From Phalacrocorax aristotelis (lineage: Eukaryota > Chordata > Aves > Suliformes > Phalacrocoracidae), in contig NC_134284.1 in assembly GCF_949628215.1 (NCBI RefSeq), positions 4,030,001 to 4,094,000 on the forward strand: 64,000 nt of DNA. Direction: 5' to 3'. The position numbers and the translations under genes are program-made. A model generated the notes under the pieces. The model was given only the letters and a program-made list of their open reading frames with translations, was not told the origin of the DNA and searched no databases. Below are positions 15,001 through 30,019 of the stretch, piece by piece (within the stretch, counting starts at the first letter, position 1; each line of letters opens with the position of its first letter).

Positions 15001-16454
15001 GTGTATGTATTTACTTGTGCTTTAGATGCCATAGTTTATTCCACCTGTCTTTCCAGAAAGACAAATCTTCTATAGATCCTGTGCCATATCTGCCGATCCC
15101 ATGAGGACGATATAAAATGGCAATAGGAACCTGTGCTTAGGTAACAATTCCCTTCTCTGGCAGCTTGTGTTGAATGCCTTGTTTACTCTTCCCTTGAGTA
15201 GGACATGCTTCTATGCATCATTCTGTAGGACAATACATTAAGAAGGAAAATCACTGTCAAAAAGTCGTATACAAATGGGAATCTCTTTTGGCAGTACACA
15301 TCCTTAAAAGAGTGTAAAGTCAAACTGCCATTTAACTATTCCAGAAAAAAAAATATTACTGATGTTTTATTGTGCTCTTTGCATCATTTTTATTCAGTAG
15401 TCTGAAGAAGTAAATACATAACAGTTATTTAAAAAGATCTAATTCTCTCAGCATCTTTCTGAGGAGAGCAGGTGACCTTCTGAGTAGGTCCTTACTTACA
15501 CAAATTAATACAAATTATACAAATTAATGCTACCTGCTGTGACATACCTGTGCTTGTTATGGTTTTGTCCTGCCTGATTGAACCAGCTTTTAAAATCACA
15601 AATTGTTTCCAAATTACCTGCGGAAGGCTAATTCCTGCAGGCTCTGCTCCCTACTGCTGCTGTTCCCTGGAGCTATGCTATCAGAGCGCAGCTTCCTGGA
15701 CCTTCAGGGGCTCTTCCTCTTTGCTGTCTTCCTCTTCCTCCTTCTCCTCCACAGCTGTGCATCCAGCTGAGCAGTAGCAATACTCCTTAGCCCTGCTTTG
15801 GTGCTCCTTCCCCTCATTCTGGCAATCGCTTGATATTTAGAAGTCAGCTAGAACTTTGTTGCAGAAGCCGTATTATCACAGTGTCCTGGCTATGTTATAG
15901 GTATATGTGCTTATTTACCTGATTGGTTTTAAAGTACAATCAATACTTTTTAATGTCAATCATAAACAGCCACTGACAACTATGACAGGCCATAAATCAC
16001 GACATTTGAGGCTGAGGTGAGCAACCTGACGTCTTCTGACAGAGAAGCTGAGTGTCCTCTTTTTAACAGGTATTACTCCCAAAATAGCTTATGATCTGTT
16101 GCAGGGTCTTTTGTCTTAACTATTTATTATATTATAATTATTACTTTATGCTAATGTAAGGCATGTGAGTACAGAAATAGGCTACTTACTGTTGAGAAAA
16201 CACTATGTTACACTAGATACTGTTGTGAAGTTAGACTAACTTAGACCAGCTACCCTAGTCACCAAATCTTTATCCCCACCTCTTAATGGGTCAGGTTTAT
16301 AAGCGGTCCCACCCTAGCCATATATCAAGGATCTGTAAATATTAACTCTAGTGGTTGTTCTCATGGATCCTACAGAAATCAATGTGGGGCTTTCTTTGCA
16401 GAAGGTATGAACATCCACTTCTCCCTTGAAAATCTTTCTGTAGCTATTAGACTC

Positions 16455-16545
16455 TGAAAGCCTGATTCTGCAAGATGCAAAATGTCTTTGCCTTACTCAG
16501 AAAAATGTTTTCAGTAAATGTTTAAAGTTAAGCATGTAACTGCAG
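16455..16545. repeat. Sauropsid palindromic repeat relic
   Basis: GCCTGATTCTGCAAGATGC at the left and TTTAAAGTTAAGCATGTAAC at the right match the outer arms of the same broad class of old sauropsid repeat; the central palindrome is lost. Confidence 0.45.
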
Positions 16546-17774
16546 CCAGTAACAGCCAATTTGCTATTCATCTTCTTAAACATCCATGTAAGTCTTTTGG
16601 CGGTTGTGTTGGAAATCTCGATAATCTATAGGAATGAGTAAGGGATGATGACTTGAGTAAAGTTGAAAGAGTCAGAAATCAAGACCCTGTTGATTAGAAT
16701 GAATTATGGGTCTTCTTCCATTCTGTTTTTTCACCTAGAAGAACATAACCTACTAGTTCTCTCTATCCTCCCCACTACAGGTTTCCTAAACAAAAAACCA
16801 TTCTTACCTATTTTGTGTCATTTAAAATACTCCAATAGCTGTACTTCCACGTCTCCTGTCTATTCAATGCAAGTGAAAACCGTAAAATGAAGTTGAGTAA
16901 TTCTGGCACCCAAAGAAAGTGCAAGGAGACACTTTTGAACAGCCAGAGGACACAAAAGCACTGCTATATTATACTCTTTGTCACTCCAATTTTAACAATA
17001 ACAATAAGTATATTAATCACCAGTACCACTGAAGTTTTGTGTGCAATTAGCATTTCAACGCCCTCTCCCTTTGCTGGGGTGGAGCAGTTCGACTCCATTG
17101 TGAGCCGTTCTTAATTGTGGTGCAAGAATGGACAGTTCTATGATTACATTTTGGAAACTGGTGGCGATTCAGTTGTTAGAGGCAAGCTCAAATGTCTTTG
17201 TTTGTTTGTTTATTTGTTCCTGTACTTGTACTTCTGCTGTGTTAACTCATGGAAACTGCTCAGGGACAGATTTAAATCAAAACAGACAGTTTCCATTTTT
17301 GCTCTGTAACTAGTAAGATTTGTTTAAAAGGCGCTCCTGCTGGAACATAAGGCACGTCTGGAATGTTTGTTTACTTGCAATTCTGAGCATGTGCCCTTTT
17401 GTTAGGATACAGGACTTTCCGCAGTGTAAATCTCCAGTGCCAGTGGCTGAACCTCTTTAAATAATTAAAATAATAGTGGATTGAGATGAGTTACTCTATT
17501 TTTTTTTTTTTAATGAAGGTGTGTGTATGATATTTAATGTAATGGCTTCATATATTATCCTCGTGCTTTACTGGTCTTTTAAAGACCTCCACAAACTTCA
17601 CAAGCACACACATGTAAATGGTTCCTAGGATTATGCCTCAGCAACTTGAAAATGTTTGTATTTCTTCTGTGCTGGGTATATTTTGCTTACCCAAGCAGAC
17701 AAGTCCTTTCTGCTTAATCCTACCCCGTTCTGTGACTTGCCCATCCCATGGGGATTTGGTGCATGGAGGTTATT

Positions 17775-17905
17775 TGTTCTATTAATCAGGAGGTTCCTAA
17801 ATTCTAATCCTTGGTAAAGCACTGGATTGCCATCTGACCTTGGCAAGTCACTTGACCTCCTTTTGCCTCAGTCAACCCAGCTGGAAAATTGGGTAAAAAG
17901 CAGGA
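17775..17905 (+). repeat. MIR/CORE-SINE relic (plus orientation)
   Basis: Segments match the MIR consensus in order: a TCAGGAGGTTCCTAAATTCT-like stretch, then GACCTTGGCAAGTCACTTGA and CCTCCTTTTGCCTCAGT. This is the well-known core of the tRNA-derived SINE spread in early amniotes. The copy is diverged, without recognisable target duplications. Confidence 0.75.
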
Positions 17906-20900
17906 CTTTACTGAAAAACAGATGCTGCATCTGAGATGAGATTCCTCTTGCAAATAATAAAGCAACCAGAGTGAGACCAAAAAGAGAACTTTTGCAAAAG
18001 GCAACTTTCTGGACTTTACTAATCTTCATTACATTTTACATTTTGGTAGGAGATTAATCAAAATGCCTTGTTTGACAAAACAATGTATGCTGGTGGATGA
18101 ATGGCTGATGCAACATTTATGCAAGGAGTTTTGTTTAACTTGAAAGACCACATAGCTTTCTTCATTTGGTAATTTACATTGGCTTATTCTTGATGTAGGA
18201 GGAATGAGGTAATGAAGGGACTAGATGTGGATATCATACCTGACTGAGCCAGCAACGTGCCATGGGCCAGACTCCCTGGCCTACTCTGCTCTGCTCCGGT
18301 GTTCCTATGGGGGGAAAGAGAAGGAAGAAGAAGCAACCTGCTCTTCCTTCCTGCTTGGGGAGGCAAAAATGCATTGTCTGAACTGTGTACCCTTGGATCA
18401 AAGGGAAAGTCTATGCTTCTAAATTCTTCTGCTACTCTATTCTTTTTTTACTTTGAATGACTGCTAATCAGTATACTAATGATGTAATTGGTGCGATCTA
18501 CACAAATACAGCAAATTTCTCTGGGAACTGGAGTGTCAAATGTCCTTCTTACTAATCTTACAAAGCCCTGACATTTTATATAGAAAATCAAATTCGGCTC
18601 AATACAAAAGCTTTTACTGGAAAGTGTAACAAATGGGCAATGGAGACTAACATTATGGCTTGACTGGAAATGGCATCCCAATAGAGGGTAAGAGATAATA
18701 GATAAGTGAGAAGTCATGACAAACTGATCATTTGCCCCTGCCTATACTTAATACATCGCAAGAAACTTTACTTCATTTTTTGTGCATTATGGCAATTACT
18801 TATGCTCTTGTTTACTCTTACAAAATTATTAAACACCTTATAGCTCTGTATGATTTCAGTGAGTTCAGCATTACTATCAGGAGTTTTTTAAGTCATGATA
18901 CTTATTTCGATGACTAAATACGAGTTAGAGCTTGTCTGTAGGACGTTAGATTCTGAAAAAGAGGTCCTCTATCTCCTTAGAATCATTTAGATTTGAAATA
19001 GAAAGTGGAACTCAAATGATGGAGACTCACCTAAAATGTAATTAGAATAAAATGCTTGCAGACTTTGAAAAGCAAAACTACCAAATTTCAGAAAAGTAAC
19101 TGAGCAGAGATTGTCTTAGGTAAAGGAAGAAAACAGTAATTAAAGGAGACAATCACATTTTTGTATGTTTTTTGGGGTTTGGTTTTCTTTTTTCCAGTTC
19201 TTCTATTAGTCCTTTAATCTTGGTGGCAAAGATTCATAATTCTTCCTACTAATTCTCTCTGACAATAAGTTGGCAGCTTTCTCTGCGAAAATATGTTGGT
19301 GGCGGTTTAGGTCGGCCTCACCCTTAGGGAGAAAAGTGGCATGGTAGAAGTCTTTGTTTTCTTGTCATAAAAATATTAAGAGGTATTTTTGTTTTGATTC
19401 CATAAGCGAAAACTTCTATTTATTTTGCACAGCACACAGTACACAAAATACACTGTGAATGTGTCCAGATTACTTGCGCGTGCAGCAGGTAATCTTTACC
19501 TGGTAAACGGGTGCTATGATATGGCTTTGAATGGCATCTCCCATATCATCTTCCTATAGAGCCCCACTGAATAAGTACCAAATAAAGAATATTTCTATCA
19601 CCTGTCAGCCCATACTTGAAGGCATTAAAGTAGTTAAAAAATCAGCAAGATGTTTTAGAAATAAATCTTTCAAAGGCTGAGGTTTTCCGAAGAAACAGTA
19701 CATTTTTTTCCATTGGAAAATTCCAAAATTGTAACACTCACTTTTATCTCAAAACAAGACAAAAATCAAAATCAATTAATTACAAATCCATGACTACAGT
19801 AATTAATATTATCTTATCAAACCCAACACTTTCACTTTTTTAAAATAGTAAATTGCAGCATATCAGAGTGAAATGTTTCATTAAAAGCTTTCCTAACAAA
19901 ACCTGTAACTGCATTAGAAATGATTCTGCGGGAAAGTACGGTCTGTATCTGATGTCTGGTTAAGCTATGTTGTATATAACACAGTGCTGGGCACTGGACA
20001 AGAGCAAAGACAGTAATGATCTCTGCTTTTCTGAAGAATTTGCATTCTAAAAACAGAGAATGCAACAGATAGAGAGGGAAACAGATTCATCTTTGTTCCT
20101 TGCCCCGTCCCTTCTGATCCCTGCCTATATCCCTCTCCTCTCTTTGAGTCTGCATCCCCATCCAGCATTTCTCCCCTCTCTGAGTTCCAAATCCACTCAC
20201 AAGTCATCCTCCAATTTTGGTTTCATTCAGACTTTCCACCATAGGTAATTGATGTGCAGAGAAGTGCTTCCATCTCACTGCAAGATGCCTCAGTAAAGGC
20301 TATCCCGTGTAAATAGGCTCTGGTATTCTGGTATTGGATTTGTTTTACGGACAGACTTTACAGACAGAAGTCATGCCTTTCAATATCATCCTCTTTTTGT
20401 TCTCTGCCTCTTGCCTTCTTGCTCCGGTGCACTGCTGGTGGCTCTTACACATTAGTCAGAGTTTGCCTGATGCTATGTACTGGGTATATTTTCCCAGTGG
20501 ATTCCTAAACCATGTGTTTACAATATTTTCCTTCTTTCTACTGACACCTATTACTCATTTTTATCATCTCCTTCTTCTTGACCGATGCTACTATATTAAG
20601 AAGGGGAGGGGAATGTGTAAGCATGAAGATGTGGGCATGGATGGTTATTCTTTCCATGTGTTATGTGATGACTGGGAAATATTTTACATTTGTCAATGAA
20701 AACCTAAGGCTCAGTCTTGCATTTTTCATTGATGTAGAATTACTGGGGGGTGGGGGGTGTTTACAGACACCACACGTCCTTAACTATTATTTCCTTCATA
20801 TTTTATTTTGGAGGTTTAGGTAGTCGCTAGTGATAACATGTTCTGGTGAGAAAAATGAAAAACAATTCAGGTTATTGTATTTAACCTATATAGTATCTTT

Positions 20901-23900
20901 AAGTGAGAACTGAGGGTGTTTGACCCTGTCTGGGTCAGGTTCTGAGGAATTAACCAAGCAGCGAACTCTAATATCCAGCTTGCCTATCTTCCTGATAACC
21001 TGACTGCATTCACTGTGTAATTTCACAGCTTTCTGATAAAATTCACCTCGTACTCAGGACCAACCTCAAAGGGAAAAAAAAAATCTCCTTCACTTTCTGG
21101 GGAGGGGGGAATATTTTATGCTTTCTTCTGGGCACACACAGAAAACAGTAACATTTTAACAATGCCACTTTCCAAAGAAAAAATCTTTATTTTCTCCAAT
21201 TGATGCAACAGTTATTTCATTGGGATGGCCTTCAACTAATTTTTTTAAAATTTATCCACAATTAAATAATCTATACCAGATTATGTGCATGTATAAAAAA
21301 CATATACGCATGCATTTTTTTTTACCTATCAGGCGTAGTTCTCTATCAACAGTCAGTAAATCGCATTGAGCTTCTTCTTTTTTTTCTACTTTTTTTTTTT
21401 CTTTTTCTTGATCAAGCAAAGAGTATGTCAGTGCAGGGAAAATCTTACTGACTGTTTAAGTTAGAATTCTTCCACGTGCCTCTTTTACTGTCTTGGAGAA
21501 CTGATGGAGTTTGGGATCTTGTTCTGTCTCCTTTCCTTTTCTGGTATATTTCTATTTAAAGTCACACTGCCTGATAAAATGCCTGTATTTAGTGGCTCTG
21601 GCTCTAGCAGGTTCATCTCCTGTGAGAAAGATGAAGGCTTCATATAAGAAACAACTAGATAATGGCTACCTCACACCAGTTCTCTGTAAGGCTTAATTCT
21701 TAGGACCTCAACAGTACTCGGAGAAGTAAGTGGACTAGCCATTTGATCAAGCCTTTACTTTATGCAACGATCTCCCAAGATCCCCTAAAGGGAGATGTGA
21801 ATAATGTTCAAAGCAAAAGACCCGCTCCTGTGTTATTATTTTTATTAGGATTATTGTTAGCATTCATATCTTACTTTTCTTCAAAATTGCCTTCCACCGC
21901 ACCAGCAGAGAGCTAGAAAGAATAGTGTCCTTTCCACCCAGCTCCCCAAAGGTGTTTGGGATGAGCTGTAGTGATTATAGAGGCAACATCATGTACGTAT
22001 TAGCATGATTAGACTGCCACGTCTTAGCTATCACGCCATTCCCAGTACTCCGGAGCCTATATATTCCTGGCAGTTCCCCTGTGAAGGAAGTAGCTTGTGT
22101 GTTGATGGATACCATGCAAATTGCTCTGTCTGCAGGAGCTCTTGCACAATCAACCTATTTGAGAGGGAAAAAAATGGATTCCCTCTGCCTGTGTAATGCT
22201 GTCACTCAAACCACACCTAAATACCATTAGGAGTCTGAAAGTTTGGGGAATTGTTGTTTTTGGCTAGCAATTATTATGCCGCATACAGCCAGATCCTGAG
22301 CTCTGTTGCATGAGCATAAACCCAAAACTCAACTGAAATGGCTTAAACACTCTAGGTTTGCATCAATGCAGTGTAACCTAACTGCATGCATGACCATCTA
22401 AGAAAAAGAAAAGCACACTAAAATTATTTGTGTATGTGCACGTGAAATTTTGAGGAGTACTGCCTGCTTTACATACTTTTCATTAGTATTTACAACTATT
22501 TAAAGAAAGCTACCGGTGTTGCCAAAGCAAATTAACTTGTTCTTTGAAAATCAGTCTTCCCTTTTTTTTCAGGTGTATACTGTATACGCTCACACATTTT
22601 TTGCCACTGATGGTTTGACACGTTTTTATCTCCATGAACAACAAAGCCATGTATAATTCCATGCAATTGTCTTTTAAGATATGAAGGGAAAAAACCCCTA
22701 ATTTACAACACAAATATATTAGGTTTTTATATAAAAAGCATCATATGTATTGATCAAAATGACTTTCTTTACAATATTTGATGCTCAAAAGAGAACTAAT
22801 TGTATTACATGTTATAAGTGTATATTATCCCATTCAAGCTGTGCCAAACAGGAAAATTGACAAGAAAGCATCTACACTGGAGTTACATACCTCCAAGCTG
22901 TAATCAGATAACAGTGTCTATATACTGAAGTAATATTATCCTAAAGGACCTTTTCAGATGCTGCCTAAGAGAAGTTTGGAATATCTTTATTAACCTTTGT
23001 GTAGATTAAAAACAACGTCCGCATATATCTTGCATTTTTGTGCCTCTTACTTTCCAGATATATTTGTTAAGGCTGGACAGTCTTTGCACATAATGAAACT
23101 GTTACTCATATAATGCAAAAACCTAAAGCAGGACGGTTAATCTGAAGCACATGCATACATACGTATAAACAGCACAGGATGAAAACAAAATTGTCATGTA
23201 TGCATACACAGCATATATATTCTATAATAAACTCTTCCTAATCAGTTGTGCACTTTATAAAACAATGTAAGAGAAATGACAATGCTGTCATTTGTATATT
23301 CTCCCTCAGTTCTCTAATGGAAAGCTTTTTTTTTTTTCCTTGCCAACTCATTCCTGACAATGTTAATGATTCACTATAAAGCAGCTTCTGTGCTATGATT
23401 TGTGACATTCAGGCTGGTTAGATGGGAGGACTCGGCAGGTTTCTGGGGAGTGTTTTGGATGCAGAAATGCCTTGAAGATAGCACTTTATTATATTTAGGA
23501 CAAGTATGACATCCCACTTCAAGGAAAAGGCCCCTATACATATTGAGAAGGGATTTCTATGGTTTAAGTGGGGAGGAGAAGGTTAGTTTAAAAGAATGCC
23601 TGTGTTTTTTGAGACGACATAAAGATAGGAGGTAGAGAAATGGAGGCAGGAGGCAGAAGGATTATGGATAATGGAAGAATTTCGCCCGAGGGTATGTGCC
23701 TGCTTTGCCTATTCCTGTATAACTAGAATATTTATAATTCAAATACTTATCTTTAATAATTAAAAACCAAGGAATATTAAAGACAAAAGGTAGAGAATAT
23801 TATGTACACATATGTAGGCATCATGCATTAAATCCCTACAGTTGCAAAATATAGCAAGAGGTAGATTTAAAGGAGGTTAAAAAAGTGAATATTTTAAAAT

Positions 23901-24808
23901 ATCTCAAAAAAAGAATTTCTAATTCACTCCAGTTCTGCCAGAAGTGATACCCCTTACTTCTTATTTCTACACACAACTCGTCATGGGGAGAGCTACTAAA
24001 AATACACTGCATGGTCGCTTGACATCAGCACATCAACAATTAAAAAGTGGATACAAATATTTCAGGTTTTCACAACCTTAAAAGTTTTGCTCATGATTTA
24101 TGAAAACGTCATATTTGCCGGGGCAATTGCATTTCGCTTTTACAGGACACTTAGTTACATAGCTTAAGTAAACCGCTAGTTGCAACAGAATGTAATATTC
24201 TACCACATTCAGTAACACCCTCTGATCTGCTTTCCACAGACAGCAAAGAAACAAAGAAAAACAGCCATTGCTGTGGATAGAGAAGAGTGTTTGAAAAGAG
24301 AAAGAGACCTCAAATATGCCCCTAGGTATTATAAAGCTGTCAATTACAAGCAGAAAAACAATACAAAGGCTGCAACAAATAATTTATAAAGAGAAAACTA
24401 TACAAACAAATAATAACAAAAATTAATCCATTAACTTTGAATGATTTGGAAGATGCCATTTTAAATATTATAAATCAGTGTAACAAAATCAAAAAGGCTA
24501 TGGTTAAAAATATTTCAGAAACAGAAATCTTGGAAACCAAAATATGAGTAAATCAAAGATTCAAGTCAAATTATTCACTAGGAGCAAAGTAGTTCAATTC
24601 TGAAGTATGTTGCTTTTATGAGAGTGAATTTATGGATGATAGCTTAAACTAGTTCTTGAAAATCAGAGGTGTTAATATTTACACCTTTGCTCGTTACGGC
24701 AAGGAGAAGATTAATGAAGAATTAAACATCCAAGTCTCTTTGCTTCTCCATCAGAGTAATCCCTGGCTGAACATTAACACAACCTAACAATAACAAGAAA
24801 CTCTTCTT

Positions 24809-24845
24809 ATATATATATATATATATGTATATTATATGTATATAG
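24809..24845 (+). repeat. AT-rich microsatellite
   Basis: An AT dinucleotide run followed by GTATATTATATGTATATAG. Confidence 0.9.
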
Positions 24846-25249
24846 TGTAAGCTTTAAAACAGATGCTGAAACACCAGATTACAAGTTTAATGTATTTATG
24901 CTGATACCAAACTACAACTAATGAATAAAACTAGTGAAATCATTACTCCAGATAGAGGAACCTCCTCATAATCTAAAAATATAGCAGAAAAACTAGTGAA
25001 ATGCTATTGTTGAAATATAAATGCATCTTATATAATCTACTTCACTAGCCCCTGCAGGTTTAGTTTGACTATGATATTGAATTTTGGCTTTTAATAGATG
25101 CCTGAAATATTACAGATCAGATAAAGACCCATGAAGGTTGCTCTTTTTAAAATACAAATGTCCGAACAAGATTTTTAATGGGTTTTTTGGGGGTTAATTT
25201 TCTTTTTGTTCTTTTTGTTTGTTTGTTTATGTCAGGATTTTTCTCCTAG

Positions 25250-25325
25250 GACATGAACCACAACATATCCCAGTCAATGAAGGGCTCTCATTGACTTCAC
25301 TCAGTTTTAGGTTTGGCTCATGGGA
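25250..25325. repeat. Sauropsid palindromic repeat relic
   Basis: GTCAATGAAGGGCTCTCATT followed by GACTTCACTCAGTTTTAGGT and TTGGCTCATGGG matches the ...CATTGACTTCAATGGG...GGATCAGG class. Confidence 0.5.
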
Positions 25326-26418
25326 CAGAGAAACAAGAGAAATATTTCTATATCATTTTTGGATTTACAGTGCAAGTCTGAAAATTGTCTGAAAAAGGCA
25401 TGTATGGGTAATAAGGGACTACAATGCCATCAGCATTATCTGTTCAATGCCAAAGTGACTAAGGCTTTCTATATCGTTAGTACCAGCTGTAGAGCACACA
25501 GTACTGGTGAGGTTAATGGTAACCAACCAGTCATGAGGTGGAGCCAGGACAGTGGGTTCGCTAGCCCGGTACAGGTAACATGAACGTATCCTGTCCTAAC
25601 CTTGCATCCACCATGGCATAGGCTCAAGTAAAGCTGGCTGCGATCTGTGCCCACATCCTGTCAACACAGGTTGATGGTGATGAGTAATAGATGGGAAAGA
25701 TATGTGTTGCTTAATTAATTATATTTGACTGTTGTGCTCTTTTTTTTTTTTTAAATTTATTTTTGCTGTATGCATTTTAAGTTTCTAGCAATTACAAGAT
25801 TTTTGTTTTCAAGGAGTGCTTTTGTGAAGAAGACCTGTTGAAATCAATTTTATACTATTTTATCCAAATGCAGATATTACCTGCTTATAGGCTTTTTATT
25901 AAGGGAGAGGTGTGTTTGGAGCTGTTCTGTTTAAATAAAACTCAATTTCTTAATTTATGCATGTCCATCTAGAAGGCCATTATTACAAAGGAAAGATTTT
26001 TAACAAATTGATACAGATCAATATAACAGCTCAAGCAGATCACAAATAAAAAGCTGTAAGACCTCAGTGCAGTCTTCCATCCAAATACAGCCCAGCTCCC
26101 TTTCCTGGATTTGTATGTGTCTATGGAGTACTTTCATCAGCCTTTCTGTGTTTCATGCCACCCACTTCTTCAGCCCAGAGAGCTACCTCTAGTCCTCCTT
26201 CTTTCCTAGTGCTTTTGCAACCATGTCATCTTCAACGTAAAGCAGGGTTGCTGCTCAGCATCACCTTCGTGGCTGCTCCAACGTATACCTACCAATTCAA
26301 GAACAGAGAATTGAAAGAAAAAAAGATTAAAGAAAGAAAAATCTGGGATTTGGGGTGTTGAGGTAAAAAGAAGGTTAAGTCCAAAAGAACCCACTCTTCC
26401 CACTGTACAAACCTGTCT

Positions 26419-26450
26419 GGAACTCTGAGGAACTCAGAGGAACTCTGGGG
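26419..26450 (+). repeat. Three-copy period-10 tandem repeat
   Basis: Three near-identical copies of GGAACTCTGA. A small local duplication with no attached feature. Confidence 0.7.
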
Positions 26451-29400
26451 AAGTGTTGAACTAGACAGCGAGCATTTAGGAGCACAGAAGTGACTTTATC
26501 AATGCCACACAAGATTTCAGTGAAGTGACAACAGGGAAGATGAGCAGCGGGCTGCAACATTGTTGTGGACTTCAACAGAGACTCAAGAGTTTATATTCTG
26601 GAGATTTTTAAACTGCTGCCCAAAAGTTGGTAGCACTGGAGCAGAAATTATTGCTATTAACAAAATTCTGTATTCTTTACCTGCTAAGCCTGCCATCCTA
26701 TGAGTATTAAACACTGCAAGAATTGCCTTTTGAAATAGGCAGTATTTTTCCATATGAACCTTCTCCTATGCTTGATGGCCACTTTGTAACATGCATTTAG
26801 GATAGACAAGGAGGACATAACAAGTTATTTTTAAAAATGAATAGCTTAGCTGCTGCCTGATGTTGAACATGCTCAACTCTTGAATATTTTTTACAATTAC
26901 AGCATGAAAAACACCTTCCTTTTAAAATTAGATGATTACAGATGTAACAAGTGGCTGCCTATGTGAGTTCACTCAACCACAGGTTCTCATATATATTCTA
27001 AATAATCCAGGTGAGGGGACTGACCCTATGAAGATGTGAACAAGCCTGCATTGAGATGGATGCAGTCTGTTCCTGGAATTCCTCGTAAGTATTAGCCTGT
27101 CTATTTTTCTCCATGCCACGCTGTTGGGTAGAGAACAGGTCACACCTATTGCAAGCTCTTCGTCAAAGCATTGAAAAACTGTGATCAAGTAACCCTGAGC
27201 AGAAACACCCCAGAATACACATGTAAGTTGCTGAACATGGGATTTGCATCCTCAGTTTTGTAGTATAGCTGCTGGAAGTGTTTGATCTACTCTTAGCAAA
27301 GGAGTTTGGTCCAGTAATGGGTCAATGCCACCAGTTGCTTTCCCATGGCCATATAGTATAGTAGATATTTTTATGCTAAATCATACTCATAAGAATATCA
27401 CCTCCAGAAATGAACAAGAATCCTGATATGCTCCTCTGGTTACCCAACCGCATGTGTGAAGGTAATATTTGGTTTGGCAAAGAGAGCAGGGATTTACTAT
27501 GTCTGTACTTGAACAGTGCTCATGAGAACTGGAAGATTAAATGTAAAGCAGCGAGAAAATTGCATGGCTGTAAGATTCTATAAAATAAATAAATAAATAG
27601 AAAGCAAGGAAGTAGAAGGTCCAGAAGGTACAGATATAGGTAACTGTAAACAAAAGTTTATTAACAAGCTGTTTATAGATTAGCCTGGGTACTCTTAGCA
27701 AATTACATCCAAGCTGCAAAACAAATGTAATTTACTCACACTTGCAGGGGAGCTTGGTCTGCTCAGACTTAGTGCATATTACTGTGGTATGTATAAGCGT
27801 AGATGGTAAGAGAGTATGGATACCTACATATGTGTAGACAGACCCTCAGTTCATACACCCGATTTTATGCCAGAAACCACTGATGTCTAGAATAAAAATG
27901 AAGGAAATTGGCAGGACATCATGGATTCCAAGATATTTATAAACTTGGAAAGCTTTAACAATGTAAAGCTGTCTTAAGATGGAGCCAACTACGGAGAATG
28001 CTGGCAGCCTGGAAGCTAAAAAGCTCTGCATGTTCATCTATAGATATGTTTGAGCATGTTTCAGCATATTTGTGCTGCTCTTGTAATATACTAAAACTCA
28101 GAGCATATCCTTCAACCTGTCAAGAGCCAAGTCCATTGTTGCCTTTTGGTATTAGATTTCTGTTTTTCCTTTTCACCATCCCACCCCCAAACTCTTCATT
28201 AGTGCTATGTTGTTTGTACAGAAATTGAAATAACCAAAAAAAAAGTGTGTATTGACCAACAGAACATAATAATGCTTTCACAACTCCTGCATGACTTTTT
28301 CTTGATAAAGAGAAGAAAACTCCAAGCTCTTAAATTAATGAAAATTCTTTAATGTTATTATGATAACATTAATCCAACTTCTAAAAATAGTGTGCAAGAA
28401 AACGGATGAGTAAATATGGAAGCCTGTCCAATAGACGGCGTACAGACACACACACTCGTGGTCTTCCATGTTGTGACAAACCAGCTGAAGCAGTTGGGAA
28501 GGCTTTATGTTAGCATCTAAAGGGTTGTTGCCCACGGCTAGAACACAGTGTATATGCTCAAACATGCAACTTCCATTCAAAACAGCATGTGTGTAAAGAA
28601 TTAAGGCACCAAGAGACACTAAAAAAAAAAGAAATTAGTTGCCTAATTGCCAATGCTAGTCTGAGTAATAAACAAAATATGTTAGATACACTAATTTATG
28701 GAGAGCAATTATATATGATTAGTACCACATCCAATAGAATGATTCATATCACTGGAATGTTAAAATCACTGGCTATACCCTGCTAGGAAAGGGAGGGAAA
28801 CTAAAGGACAAGCAGTGGATAGTGGGCACTAAAGATAGCATTATCTGCTCTAAAATTATTGACAAAGTAGGAAAAAAAGGACTTGGAATGCTTATTGATC
28901 AACATATTACATGATAAATCATGAGATGGAGTAATGGTGCAGGAGTCAGCAGCAGGCTACCAGATTGAGTTTAGGAAGAGGATGAACAGCTCTTTAAAAA
29001 TCTGAGATGGCTAGGTAGAAATGTTGCATTGTGGAGGATGCTAATCAGGAGTTATGTGCAGGAAATTTTACCCAGCGAGGTATTCTTGGAGTCTGTGAAA
29101 ACTCTCGACAACTTTCTAATTAAAAAAGTATTTAAAGACATTCAAGAAGGTTCTAGAAGATACTTTGTTCTTATGGATAATGAATGATTTGCTGACAGTT
29201 ATCAAGGTAGCAGTGGGCACAGTATAACTTCATTTTTATGTGCAAACAAACTACAGTCCCATCCGGTAGTAAAACAGCCAGCAGCCTTTCAGGAGTGATA
29301 TATCAGACTGTATTTTTCTTTCCATCTTGTCTTGTCTCTGTTTGAGTTAGGGGCTCCCAGCTCTTGCTGATTTCAGAACTCAGTAGGAACTAAGAACTGG

Positions 29401-29642
29401 GAAACACTACCTTTCTCAAGATCTCATGGCTCATCGCTCATGGCACTGGACCAACCCTGCTATGTGATATTCAAAACCTCTCCATTTATCACTCACGCTG
29501 AGGGTGGCTGACCCCTGGTGCAGGAGGTATACGCACATATACAGCCCAAACCAGCTTTGAACAGCTTAGAGAGGAATAAAACATTTAAAAGACAGATGCA
29601 AATGATCATTAGGAACTGCTTAAAAATACCTTATGGATTATC

Positions 29643-29723
29643 AGAAAAGAAAAGAAGAAAGAAAAGAAAGAAAAGAGAGAAAAGAAATGAAAGAAAGGAA
29701 AGAAAGAGAGAAAGAGAGAAAGA
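29643..29723 (+). repeat. Purine tract (AAAG/GA)n
   Basis: Eighty nucleotides of A and G on the plus strand with a single T at about 29689. Mixed AAAGA, AAAG and GAGA units. Open frames on both strands are low-complexity artefacts. Confidence 0.92.
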
Positions 29724-30019
29724 TGTGCAGCCATAGAACAAAACAGACACTTTGTTTCAAAACTGAAAACTGTCCCAATCAAGAGTGAAAAGATTTTGAA
29801 ATAAATAAATAAGCAGGGGAAAAAGAGGCATTGATTATAGTGAATAAAAATCAACAACAGTAGAATGCAAGTAACTGAAAGATCTAAAAATTCTATGTCC
29901 CATGGTGTTCATAAAAATACTGTTGTTGTTGTCTTTGTAATACATCAGAAAAAATAGTACCTAGTAATGACAGATGTCTACTATACAACAAATGTAAAAT
30001 TATCAGTCTGCAGAAGAGG

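Larger units (their letters stand above)
1..17774. other. Intergenic desert, left third
   Basis: AT-rich DNA without a supportable gene. Open frames are short, often lack ATG and match nothing. Apart from the microsatellite at 3075, the candidate block at 2120-2345 and two repeat relics, I see only unique sequence and short T runs. A slightly GC-richer patch at 13,880-14,420 has overlapping frames on both strands but no recognisable protein. Confidence 0.7.
17906..30019. other. Intergenic desert, middle third
   Basis: AT-rich, with no gene visible. It holds one palindromic-repeat relic (25,250), an AT microsatellite, a purine tract and ordinary unique DNA. The segment 22,700-25,000 is especially AT-rich and free of open frames. 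Confidence 0.7.

Noticed and set aside
26419-26450. Period-10 repeat as a protein-binding array or CRISPR-like array
   Set aside because: Only three short contiguous copies without spacers; a simple local duplication. CRISPR arrays are not expected in a vertebrate genome.
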